From assembly GCA_964036045.1 (NCBI GenBank), contig OZ038381.1, forward strand, positions 146,205,596 through 146,269,595: a DNA stretch of 64,000 nt, given 5' to 3'. Positions 21,301-29,016 of the stretch are shown here, one piece after another (the first letter of the stretch is position 1; each line of letters starts with the position of its first letter). This stretch comes from Eutreptiella sp. 'Long Island Sound 2002' (taxonomy: Eukaryota; Euglenozoa; Euglenophyceae; Eutreptiales; Eutreptiaceae). The notes below the pieces were generated by a model that did no database searches, was not told the DNA's origin, and was given only the letters and a program-made list of their open reading frames with translations. The position numbers and the translations under genes are program-made.

Positions 21301-23413
21301 CCTCTCCCCCTTTCAGCGGAACACAGGGCCACCTCCTGACGCGACCCCGTCGAAGAAGAAAAAATGGACGGTACCTGGAGTCATCCTCTCCCTGAAAATT
21401 AAGAGTCTCACGACCTCGCAGCGCCTACGATTAGAACTGGCGAAGCTCAGGGAAATTTTTACCCAAGCAAGCCATCCCCTGGGCACCTTGCTCCGCAAGG
21501 GCGGCAGGTGTCTCTCGCTCCTCCTCCGAGTATACACCCACACCTTCGTTAGTCTAGAAATCCTGGACCAGGCACACCTAGTGCAGGGCTTCCTGCGCCC
21601 TGCCAGGGAAGAGTACAAGCGTCTAGGAATCTCAGTCGGTGGGTTTGAGTTGGACATAGATCGCATGTTTCCAAGCATCATTCGCGACCAGGTACCGTCC
21701 GCATGGCAGTCGCTGAGCGACCGATATGATGCCCTAAATCCCCTCCGACGAGGTGAATCAGCCCGGTTTGTGTCACTGGCCAAGGGCAACGCCCGAGACA
21801 TGGACTGTCTTGGTATGAAAGAGCAGAGGTATTACGACACCTTCAGCATATCTGAGATACACGACCTTATGAAGGTCGATCTTTTTCTGAACTCCTTTTT
21901 TCAATTAGGACATGAATTATGGCAGCAGTTCTCAGGTGTCGCGATAGGAGGAGCCATGTCAGCACAGAATGCAGACGCCTATCTGGTGTCTATTGAAAGC
22001 CTGGTCCCATGGGGACAGTTCCTGCCCACGCACGTAAAACTTGGCCGATTTCGGGATAATATTTTTTGCAACTGCCCTCTCCACGAAATTCCAATCTGGA
22101 TGGCCAAGATCAAGTGTGTACTGAGCGAACTGTACCGACTGGATCTGTCTGTAGAACAGGCTGGCAGAAGCCTTTGTTTCCTTGAAGTTCAGATAGATTG
22201 CCACGATGAGCACATTGAGTGGGGTATGAAAAATAAAGTGCTCCTCTCCCACCTGACTGATTGCCCACCTACGCTGCGATACCCATGTGTACATGAGCCG
22301 CATGCGTCGCAGACCGTGCACGGGATCGCCAGCGCTGTAGCACAAAAATCTCTGATGCTCGCCACGACGGTGGCGCATCGGGTAAATAATTTCCGGCAAG
22401 CCTACTGGGAATTTTCGTCCAAAAACTACCCTAAGTCCTGGTGGGAAGGAATCCTCCGCACAGCTTTCGAAAAACAACAGCCACCATACGTAGGCCAGCC
22501 ACCGCTGCACTGGTCTATGGTCAGGGATAACTGGACTTGGGAGTGCCCCGTACCCCCTGGGTACGCATGGCTGCACCCCACCTCTACCCTCCCTACGCTC
22601 GATCTCAGGACTGAGACGCCCAGTCTGCAGGCTTTCCAGCGCACGTCCGCTGGACACCATCTCATTCCAATTAAAACATTTCCTTTGCCATACACACATC
22701 GCACACAGCAGGTTGTCCTGCAGGTGCTGCCCACACCAGAGCCACCCAGAAAACGCCAGAAAACAATATCGTTGCCCACACCACCTCAGCAATCCACAGG
22801 TCGCATCACCAGAAGTCGTCAGGCACCCATCTTCCTGTATGATATGACACCGCAACGGAGGCAACGTAGAGGGTCTGTACGTCAACGACAGCCCCGCACA
22901 AATGTCACAATATCCAGCCCACCACCCACCGCACGACACACCACACCATCGAACCCACGCCCATGTGCCCATCGAAAACGCACACGGCCCCCATCACCGA
23001 GAAGTCCAGACCGTCAGACCCAAGCGCCCCTGTCCCCCCCACCACTGAAAAAATTGCGAAACAGGCTCAGACAGGAGCAGACCCCACAGCGTGTCACAGC
23101 CCCACGCCCTACCACCCCCCCGTGCAACTTGTCCGTGACTGATCCTGAAACTACAAATTCCCCCAGCTCTGTACATAGTCACGCAACGTCTTCTACAGAC
23201 TCCGATGTAGAGGTGCCTACAGTACCCAGGGGGCCACATGCCAGCCCACAACAGGTTGCTGATGTTCAACAGTGGTGGTCCAGCGAGATTGAGCCCTACA
23301 AAGCCCTAATCCTGGGTCCACACGAGGCGCGATTGGTCGCCGCCATGTCACCAGTGGACCAATGGAGCTATCGAAATACCGCTATGATGTCCATTTTTAC
23401 TATAAGAATGTAG
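18314..23413 (+). CDS. reverse transcriptase with N-terminal GIY-YIG-like domain
   Basis: 1699 residues, uninterrupted. Residues about 500-590 read WLYGAYNVADGRIFFGQTG, then R, K-rich and HTTGTHNWVVVL segments, matching a GIY-YIG nuclease (GIY replaced by GAY, YIG by FFG). Reverse transcriptase motifs follow: motif A ELDIDRMFPSI near residue 1112, motif B GVAIGGAMSAQNADAYL near 1207, motif C GRFRDNIF near 1244, and a later LCFLEVQID. Motif C has Arg-Asp-Asn where most reverse transcriptases have x-Asp-Asp. The last 250 residues are Pro/Arg/Thr-rich with basic clusters. The order nuclease-then-RT is the permuted order of Chlamys/Naiad elements. In the same frame, 5' of this ORF, stand TAG at 18215 and TAG at 18296. 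Confidence 0.8.
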   Translation: MLDPHPFAAPDKQYQKVYVLACNWRIPSCRYTCDSWNSMLELPEAHQQLSSLIADLRAQRNFAQADAVHSFVGVIRLKSALNMRLMDLLQQREALARDGKEHTLPCFQLLADCESSPRPVKALAYAVEKFAALKDLWCYFTSAKGVRRWDTTSPMHVLHFLQWAAHWLDAQRYYPNVKLTCARVTDTHLQPQSTFSVCEHTITQFVAQAPTRCRIDRLTHGHHSRPPRDIPYKLRMRLLAQAAKVWGIDTMVNWQPTAAIPVRHHVSPYHHYLKLGAHHDIATLATDVRRLSAMWLLDDTPSPPGHSTWEQQQRVHLAALLNSTHPCRLVVLVISTHGMYVPVTTLSAQHCSYTISRGVTKQNTRWDMLCIQNQSAADLWPVAHATVVARIGPYLKRWGLTMWPTPAHTACPTLPHDVASHLEVHHLLQCGKLVFLTVWKRECSVREQALRTRNWRQTVLESCLRVNQVLHLAPCTHLRRLYDILHMPTHNQLTAIGTWLYGAYNVADGRIFFGQTGAIQGETSVGNRFLQEVADARAWHKLYGSKGVKGPTYLHTMHTTGTHNWVVVLIRPTPRAQATRGEQQLIAEFPNNLNDRKSQRKPYMRWLVPSGLHKQLTESALTDHGRWQQYLTAGRITLHPLDALRIVIEAKRALPPVKFSPLQTRPLAYWKAHAHFALPRSITLHVPFVTKTERLQLRKACAEFFRDTPYPRALGAYLAAVLGIPLTIPPKMLRVFCKDRLAHSSQHYLQAAHDAERCGCVKDLQATHCEGACLFKNDTLVSQFGPCYQVVLSAQNNYTTIPSRWKLHQELSSSLNAIREKLPKIRIFPFRRLAARVHDITSAMMHGHANLQRTLPPQNHFKSFHKEHPEWVPVRLDKNTHCFALVCYTFFCQLVVKSLNAGNYRLFHSFPSPTHLYATYLVYFYTLLLCVPVLRKHLAFAHMRTRLSQMSPPLKGYRFSTYQGTPPPSTDDKEDWESFRQSVFAHATAAASRAITLSPFQRNTGPPPDATPSKKKKWTVPGVILSLKIKSLTTSQRLRLELAKLREIFTQASHPLGTLLRKGGRCLSLLLRVYTHTFVSLEILDQAHLVQGFLRPAREEYKRLGISVGGFELDIDRMFPSIIRDQVPSAWQSLSDRYDALNPLRRGESARFVSLAKGNARDMDCLGMKEQRYYDTFSISEIHDLMKVDLFLNSFFQLGHELWQQFSGVAIGGAMSAQNADAYLVSIESLVPWGQFLPTHVKLGRFRDNIFCNCPLHEIPIWMAKIKCVLSELYRLDLSVEQAGRSLCFLEVQIDCHDEHIEWGMKNKVLLSHLTDCPPTLRYPCVHEPHASQTVHGIASAVAQKSLMLATTVAHRVNNFRQAYWEFSSKNYPKSWWEGILRTAFEKQQPPYVGQPPLHWSMVRDNWTWECPVPPGYAWLHPTSTLPTLDLRTETPSLQAFQRTSAGHHLIPIKTFPLPYTHRTQQVVLQVLPTPEPPRKRQKTISLPTPPQQSTGRITRSRQAPIFLYDMTPQRRQRRGSVRQRQPRTNVTISSPPPTARHTTPSNPRPCAHRKRTRPPSPRSPDRQTQAPLSPPPLKKLRNRLRQEQTPQRVTAPRPTTPPCNLSVTDPETTNSPSSVHSHATSSTDSDVEVPTVPRGPHASPQQVADVQQWWSSEIEPYKALILGPHEARLVAAMSPVDQWSYRNTAMMSIFTIRM

Positions 23414-23431
23414 CCCCCCCCCCCCAGGGAA

Positions 23432-23539
23432 ATGTGGCAAGAAGGCATCCTCGACATGCATACACCAGAGTCACAGCAATGGCTTCTCAGGAGAGAACTA
23501 GCCGAGATGTACGACGCGTCTTCTGATGAGGACCCCTGA
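23432..23539 (+). CDS. short ORF after the RT ORF
   Basis: Just beyond the RT stop and a run of about 13 C residues, a 35-codon frame starting M-W-Q-E-G and ending in S-S-D-E-D-P is open. It may be the original C-terminus of the RT protein, displaced by slippage in the C run, or a chance ORF. Confidence 0.25.
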   Translation: MWQEGILDMHTPESQQWLLRRELAEMYDASSDEDP

Positions 23540-23690
23540 ACGTTTGTTGCAGTCTCGTGTACTATAATATACTGTCTTTTGGGCGTAACACATGACCCAC
23601 TAGGTGGCACATTTCGCTCCCAAGTGCAGTCACGAGTTAGCCATAGCATGATCGCTGAGCTTTAGTTCGACAAGGAAATGAAACCGACAG

Positions 23691-23863
23691 CCTGGTCCGA
23701 GGACAGTCAGAAAACCGTGGTAAATCCTATGTGTAGACAATCCAGCGGAGGAGTGGTGCTCGTTATGTGTTTGTCACGACGTGTTTGCACGATACGATCA
23801 CACTCCAACAGGCCATGGCCATTTGAGAATTTTCTTTGCCTTGCTCCGCGTGTTGTCGTTGTA
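23691..23863 (+). repeat. right direct repeat of the Penelope-like element
   Basis: Matches 16864-17035 with about five differences: for example GGTCCGAGG for GGTCCGGGG, one extra A before CCGTGG, and AGCGG for ACCGG. It ends at the same base (TTGTCGTTGTA) before the transposase-gene sequence resumes. Confidence 0.85.
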
Positions 23864-24556
23864 TCCATGGGCCTGCACTTGGGCCCAGGTGCAATAAGCC
23901 CTAGCAACTGCTCATCTCGCTCGGTTGTTCTATCCACATCCTGTTGCAACCACGTTGCACTGGACTTGCACCACGTCATGTAACTGAACAGACTACCTTC
24001 CATCCAACGTGTAGTGACACCCGACAACCGACGCAGCCAAGGGCTATCCCCACCGCAGAAAATCGTGCAGCGTCTGGATGCACCCCGGATGGGAACCACA
24101 CCACTGTCAAGGGCACTCTGCAGAAAAGCAAGATTGTTAGCCCAGACCTGGGACAACACAGAGGTGGACTTCTCACCACAAAGGCCGACGTTAACAGTCC
24201 AGTGGTAGGACAACGTCCTTGCCAAGTGACCATGGTTGGCAAAGGAAATGGACATCTGGCACCACGATTCCCCCCCACAAGGCAACCCATCCCCCCTCAC
24301 AATGATCCACGGCTCTCCTTGGCACTCCCTGGGGTATTGGAGGTTAGAAACAATGGAATCAAAGGAAAATATATAGTCAAAAAAGTGCTGCAGGGGCCAC
24401 TGCGAAAAGACTGTGACCCCATCTGTGTGCACGGCAACCTGTAAATGCTGCCTACTTGCAAGCTGGTTCCATTCTGTGGCGAAACTAGCATAGGAGGGGA
24501 GAGAAAAAAGGTGTGTGGGGACCTTACTTCTCGTCCAATTAATCAAATCTTTGTAC

Positions 24557-24669
24557 CTGAGTAAAATAGCGCGCGCAACATGAGGACGTAGCGCGCGCAG
24601 AAGTCAACGAAGCGCGTGCTATGAGCGGAAGTGCGCGCAATGTCACATGCAAAGTGCGCGCAATAATAC
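24557..24669 (-). repeat. A-type repeat intron of the DDE gene
   Basis: 113-bp intron (minus strand GTATTATTG...TTACTCAG) filled with GCGCGCACTT / GCGCGCGCTA units, the same family as the introns of the A accessory gene 18 kb away. Confidence 0.8.
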
Positions 24670-24902
24670 CTTCTTCTTGGAATCTTCAGGAGCAGGACCA
24701 AGTCCACCACCGACAGGGGTGTGACGGCGTTGGCAGCCTCGGTCCTGCGACGCTTCTTCTCTGCTTCAGACACGGGAACCCTTTTTTCCAACCTTGCCCA
24801 CAAAGACCGTTGGACGGCAGACCCTGAGCAAAAAAACTCAACTAGGTCCGCCAAAAGGTCCTCGTTCTTCCACAGGGACCACCCATAGTGGGGGCCCAAA
24901 AT

Positions 24903-24966
24903 GTTTGGGGGTGCCCACCGCCTGCGACCGCCTGCGAGCGCCTGCGACGGCCTGCGACCGCTTAAG
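24903..24966. repeat. CGCCTGCGAC tandem repeat
   Basis: Six 10-bp units of CGCCTGCGAC type, immediately right of the first readable DDE exon. A second block of the same unit stands at 25795-25837, so this pair may mark another intron or subterminal motif of the same element. Confidence 0.65.
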
Positions 24967-25007
24967 AAAACTTTCGTACACGTCTACAAATGGCATAACC
25001 CATACAC

Positions 25008-25590
25008 TCACTCCCCCAATCCCTCCAACCCGCCCGGCCTCCCTCCCTCCGTCCCTCCAAGTGTGCCATGCATTAACCCATTGAAGGAAAGACATATCAC
25101 AATTGTCTCTTGCACTAAATAGTAGCATTGCCAATGGCTTGTTGCCTGCCTCATTGTCAACTCAAGTGGCTGGATGTAGGGAGCCTTGGCCTTTTGCCAC
25201 TTGGCACGATGAACACGCACCTTGTTAGCTTCCATTGGATCTGTCGCTTGCCCCTTTTGTTTGGCCGCCTTTTGTAGGGCATTGCGCGTGCGCTCATTCC
25301 TATCTTTTCAAACATTCAAGATGCCTTGCAACGCCGGCGACCTTAAGACGGCCTATTGGTCATTGTATCCCTCTTCCTCGGGTGCTAGATGGCTATCAAA
25401 AGAACGCAACAAGCAACCACCGATGGCACATCAAATTGTGAAGCCAATGGAGGATACCCAGTTTTGCGCCAAGCTTTCGCATGAAGGTCACAAAATACTT
25501 TTTGGGCCTCACGTGCACGAGAACGGACATCAATAATGAGAATAGGAACCGATTTGCCACGGCAGCAAAATTTGGTCCTTTAGACCCCAT
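25008..25590 (-). pseudogene. fragments upstream of the DDE gene
   Basis: Two minus-strand stretches read as protein in changing frames. One, near 25560-25390, contains PILIIDVRSRAREAQKVFCD. The other, near 25290-25060, contains ANKVRVHRAKWQKAKAPYI and TMRQATSHWQCYYLVQET. They are separated by stops and lack clean splice sites, and look like decayed exons, possibly of the DDE gene to the left. Function not recognised. Confidence 0.35.
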
Positions 25591-25794
25591 CGTCACTTTT
25601 TTTCACAGTCATGACGTCATCTAACTATGCCATTGTTACTTTCGGGTACAAAACCGTTTTTTCGGTTAAAATAAAAATGTGGTGAAAACTACGTTCATGG
25701 CAAAGAGCACGAGAAAATATGTGTGTAGACGGGTCACAAGCCGTAGTACAACTGCGTGGAGCCCTTAAAAGGGGGCCAAAAAAGGGCATCTCAA

Positions 25795-25837
25795 GCGCTT
25801 GCGACCGCCTGCGACCGCCTGCGACCGCTTGCGACCG
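25795..25837. repeat. CGCCTGCGAC tandem repeat, second block
   Basis: Four units of CGCTTGCGAC / CGCCTGCGAC, followed by GTGGGCACCCC. The mirrored arrangement GGGTGCCCACCG precedes the first block at 24903. Confidence 0.6.
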
Positions 25838-25971
25838 TGGGCACCCCCTTTGCAATCTTCCCTGACATTGACAGCGTCACATGCGGTGCCGGAAGCATCT
25901 GAAACTTTAGAAAAATAGGCGTTTTTGCCCTGCTTATTAGGACATGGGGTTACAAACCCAAGACCCCGAGC

Positions 25972-26050
25972 TATAGCGCGCGCTATGCTGCGCGCTATAG
26001 TTTTGTAGTGCGCACCGAGCCATCGCGCGGCAATACCCTGTAGCGCGCAC
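25972..26050. repeat. A-type repeat array, right flank
   Basis: CTATAGCGCGCGCTATGC, GCGCGCTATAG, GTAGCGCGCACGC and related units. This is the last A-type block in the window and probably lies near the right end of element A. Confidence 0.65.
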
Positions 26051-26153
26051 GCAGGGCGGTGTTGTGTGTATGTGTGTTGAAGGGACGTGAATGGTTTGTT
26101 CTCCAAGGTGGCCAATCTGGGTTACAAAGTGCGTGAAAAGTGGGTTATTGTGC

Positions 26154-26260
26154 GGTAGAAGACATGTTACCGCACGGTAAAACTTACCGCGCGGTAACGA
26201 AACACTGACCACGCGGTAATATTTTGGTTACCGTACGGTAAAACTAAGCTTACCGGCAAT
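26154..26260. repeat. cluster of TTACCGnnCGGTAA palindromes
   Basis: Perfect 14-bp palindromes TTACCGCGCGGTAA (26184-26197) and TTACCGTACGGTAA (26228-26241), plus near copies at 26167-26180 and 26209-26220, within 100 bp. No gene is seen close by. Confidence 0.7.
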
Positions 26261-26938
26261 TGCCATGGATGAGGCTTGCTCGCGTGCGTGTGCCTCTCCT
26301 TGCTCCTCACATCGCTAGGAACCCAGGACGATGGACGAACGACAGAGTGTAGGAACATGGATGATCCATCTCACGCTTCCCACGGATGGGGAACACCAGC
26401 TCATACGTGCCTTCGCTTTGTCGCTTACGTCGTAGTCGTATTCCCCAATGTCCCTACTCCTTTCATCACCCTTGTCATGATCTTCGTTTGTCACACACTT
26501 CGTGTGTCACAAAGCGAGTGTTGCTTCGCTTTGCTATGTTTCATATTCATTATCATTCTATGCTATATTGCCCCAAAGGAGCAAATAAGTCCGTTACATG
26601 TGATACACCTGGGTGTGTATCTTGATGGTGTGATTGATGCATCACTTTGAAAAACCATTACTTAGGATGTGTCAAATGCAGTGCTAATCAGGATGATGCT
26701 CAACACAATGCACGGGACCGTTTTGCAGCACGTGATTTTACTCTGGCAACAACGGATGGTCCCCACCCCCCACCGCCCCTTGTTACCCCAGTCACATAAG
26801 GTGATGTGAAACAAGCCCCAAACGAATGCACGGGGCTTGGAAAGGGTTCGAAGCATTGAAATCGGACCGAGTGGCGATAGCCTCATGCTCATAGCCTTTG
26901 TCGGGCGGTGCCACTATGTGGGTTTTGAACATCCAAAC

Positions 26939-27547
26939 TCACTCAGCACTTTGCCATCCCACCGTGGCACCAAACACCGTTGATTTGAAGGAATGGGTTG
27001 TACTTGGCCAAGATGATGACAATAAAAAGGGGTGAGCCAAGAAATGCCATTGTTGATGAAGGCCGAGATAGCTTTTAATCAGGCATAGACGGTTGACAAT
27101 GATGGTGCATCTTTCTCTGAAGCCTATCTTGGATGTTCGGACTGGCAATGAAAACCCAGGCTCTGCGGAAACAAGGTGTTCAACAGATCGGGCTTCGTCT
27201 AGCAGCAACGGCAATTCCGCAGCTTCTGAAGATGATAATAGCTCCTCTTCTTCCACATCTTCCTCCTCTTCTACCTTTCGTTTCAGGGTGGGAGTTCTCC
27301 CAAAAAACACCACTCCCAAGCAAAGTGTTGAGAAGCCACACATGGTGAAGACATCACGGCCCAAGAAGTAGGCGGACCTACGCGCACACACACAACACAA
27401 ACTGACCCCCCCCCCTACACCTCCTCGCCCTCCCTCTCCTTCCCATGTAGTAGCATGTACACTGGGGCTGGAAGGCCCACACAATAGTGTGGGGAGGGAG
27501 GCCTGGTCTGCCATAGACTTAAGGGCCTCCCGAGTAGCGTTGGCCAA
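26939..27547 (-). CDS. hypothetical ORF with acidic segment
   Basis: 202-codon minus-strand frame. The part from about 27370 leftward reads YFLGRDVFTMCGFSTLCLG, then a Lys-Arg-Lys and Glu-rich run, then a Leu/Glu-rich and a basic segment. A splice acceptor-like CGTAG precedes it. It could be an exon of a decayed element gene; nothing is recognised, and antisense frames are also open. Confidence 0.25.
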   Translation of the reverse strand: MANATREALKSMADQASLPTLLCGPSSPSVHATTWEGEGGRGGVGGGVSLCCVCARRSAYFLGRDVFTMCGFSTLCLGVVFFGRTPTLKRKVEEEEDVEEEELLSSSEAAELPLLLDEARSVEHLVSAEPGFSLPVRTSKIGFRERCTIIVNRLCLIKSYLGLHQQWHFLAHPFLLSSSWPSTTHSFKSTVFGATVGWQSAE

Positions 27548-27560
27548 CCAACATAGTCAT

Positions 27561-27977
27561 GTACCCTTCGTGAACCGGCCGTTTGAATCCGAGATTCACG
27601 GTACCGTGAATTTCACCTATTTTTGCTGTGTTTTGCTCGTAACTTGGTGCCAACGTGTGCTTTTCTCGTGCTATCTTCGCCCAAAGTGAGATCCAACAAA
27701 TGTGTGCAAATTAGAGGTTTGAAGTAGCCACATGGTTCAACACATTTGGTGAGATTTGTGTGAATGTGAAACCCATGCACCCAAATTCACGCATAAATTC
27801 ACGCTAGGTTCACAGATTCGCGAGAATGTGAAATTCGAACGAAATTCCCCCTCAAATCCCTCAGAAGGAACCAAAAATATGGCGTTTCCCCCCAAAAACC
27901 TCAAAATTTGGGTCGATTCACGTGAAATTCACGCATTTATTCAAACGGCCACTTATTCCCCCGTTCACGAAGGGTAC
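27561..27977. mobile_element. MITE-like inverted-repeat element, 417 bp
   Basis: Ends are a perfect 15-bp inverted repeat, GTACCCTTCGTGAAC at 27561-27575 and its complement at 27963-27977. A second inverted pair follows inside (GGCCGTTTGAAT at 27577-27588 and complement at 27939-27950). The interior repeats ATTCACG strings. No coding capacity; no clear target duplication. Confidence 0.65.
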
Positions 27978-28043
27978 CCACCACACCCCCCCCTTCTTTT
28001 ATGCCCTCTCATGGATGCATTTCTCACCCCATGGGTGTATTTC

Positions 28044-28147
28044 TAACCCCATGGTGCATTCCGAACCCCATGACCGCCCTTGATGTGTTTCACCCCCCAT
28101 GCGTCATTTCTACCCCCATGGTGTATTTTGAACCCCATGACCGCCTT
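28044..28147. repeat. 66-bp tandem repeat, two copies
   Basis: TAACCCCATGGTGCATTCC...CATGACCGCCCTT (28044-28081) recurs as TACCCCCATGGTGTATTTT...CATGACCGCCTTA (28110-28147). Confidence 0.6.
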
Positions 28148-28519
28148 AGAGACCCACAATCCGGAGGTTTTTGGTGCCCGCGGCCGCTAATACCCAAGCC
28201 GATGAAACCCTACCATAGACGTTGTTATGGGCGGTGCGAATTGTCGGATCACACCTGGGATTACATGCCCAACTGTTCGGAGGTGTTTGACACTATGTGG
28301 AGCCTGAATGTATTTCATTTGGTGTGGGGTTGTGTGGAGGGGGTGGGGGGATGGGGGGCTGGGTCGCCGTTCCCGCGGACGATACCCCCGCGCAGCAAAA
28401 AAAACCCCTTAAACCCCCCCATCCAAACCCCCCCTTTTTTAGATTTGGCTTTCGGGGTTTAAGCAGGGTATCCGAGTTCCGAGAACACCCCCCCCCCCCC
28501 CGCGCGCCCCTGCACGGCG

Positions 28520-28535
28520 ATATTCCTTTGGCTAC
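28520..28535 (+). repeat. left terminal inverted repeat of C
   Basis: ATATTCCTTTGGCTAC, a perfect inverted match to 33719-33734 and 15/16 identical to the left repeat of element B. Confidence 0.85.
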
Positions 28536-29016
28536 TAGCACAACGGTCTTGTCCGGTCTGGATTTTTGTGCAAAGTGTGACTTTTGTGTGAAGGGTTGGG
28601 TCAGGGGTATTTGCATGTGGCGGATCTTGTGGTTTTGGTGTTTTTTGATGATTTAATGAAGGTTTAGAGTTTTGCATGTAGACCAGTTTGGCAGACCACA
28701 AGACCGGTCTAGACCGGTCTTTGTACCAACTCAAACGAACTGGGCGGTCCGATCAGTTTGCGCAGCTCACCACACTTCACACAACATGCACATACGACAC
28801 ACCTACAGAGCGTGCACACACATACCACCTGCTCCGCATGTTGCATGGATGTTTCCCTAGGGTTCTCAGGGTATTACAACACCTTAACATTGCATGATGG
28901 TCATGTAAATGTAGAGCCATTGTGACAGATCACCTTATGCAGTTCGTCCGGAGACCGGTCTGCACCGGTCCAGACCGGTCTCCAGTCCAGACCGGTCCGG
29001 ACCGGTCTTCATCTAG

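Larger units (their letters stand above)
16864..23863 (+). mobile_element. Penelope-like retroelement, 7.0 kb
   Basis: Flanked by about 172-bp direct repeats and inserted, in the opposite orientation, into the A transposase-like gene. It holds a gag-like region with a zinc knuckle (17.1-18.2 kb) and a 1699-codon ORF with a GIY-YIG-like segment upstream of a reverse transcriptase. An N-terminal GIY-YIG is characteristic of the Chlamys/Naiad branch known in green algae, protists and invertebrates. No short target duplication was identified outside the repeats. Confidence 0.75.
16138..24899 (-). pseudogene. A-type DDE transposase-like gene, split by a retroelement
   Basis: Minus-strand pieces: 24899-24670; intron 24669-24557 (113 bp of A-type repeats, phase 2); 24556-23864; then the inserted retroelement; then 16779-16138 after an acceptor TTTTTGTAG. 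The middle piece has HTDGVTVF, then RGDGLPCGGESWC, then CGGDSPWLRRLSGV. The last piece has LHDATV...GLGMFSGDLLEVSN. This D...D...E-like spacing, with a GD-x2-WLR motif and a terminal FSG(D/E)-x2-E-x2-N helix, is typical of DDE transposases, but I cannot place the family. Upstream exons probably lie right of 24.9 kb. The 7-kb insertion interrupts the coding sequence, so this copy should be inactive; no other internal stop is seen in these pieces. Confidence 0.55.
26261..28519. other. mostly noncoding stretch between elements A and C
   Basis: Short plus-strand ORFs (26276-26650; 27093-27371) and a minus-strand ORF (26939-27547) overlap in sense and antisense and cannot be resolved. The stretch holds the MITE-like element at 27561-27977 and a 66-bp repeat at 28044-28147. 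Confidence 0.4.

Noticed and set aside
21959-22972. 337-codon minus-strand ORF opposite the RT
   Set aside because: Shadow of the intact 1699-codon plus-strand ORF.
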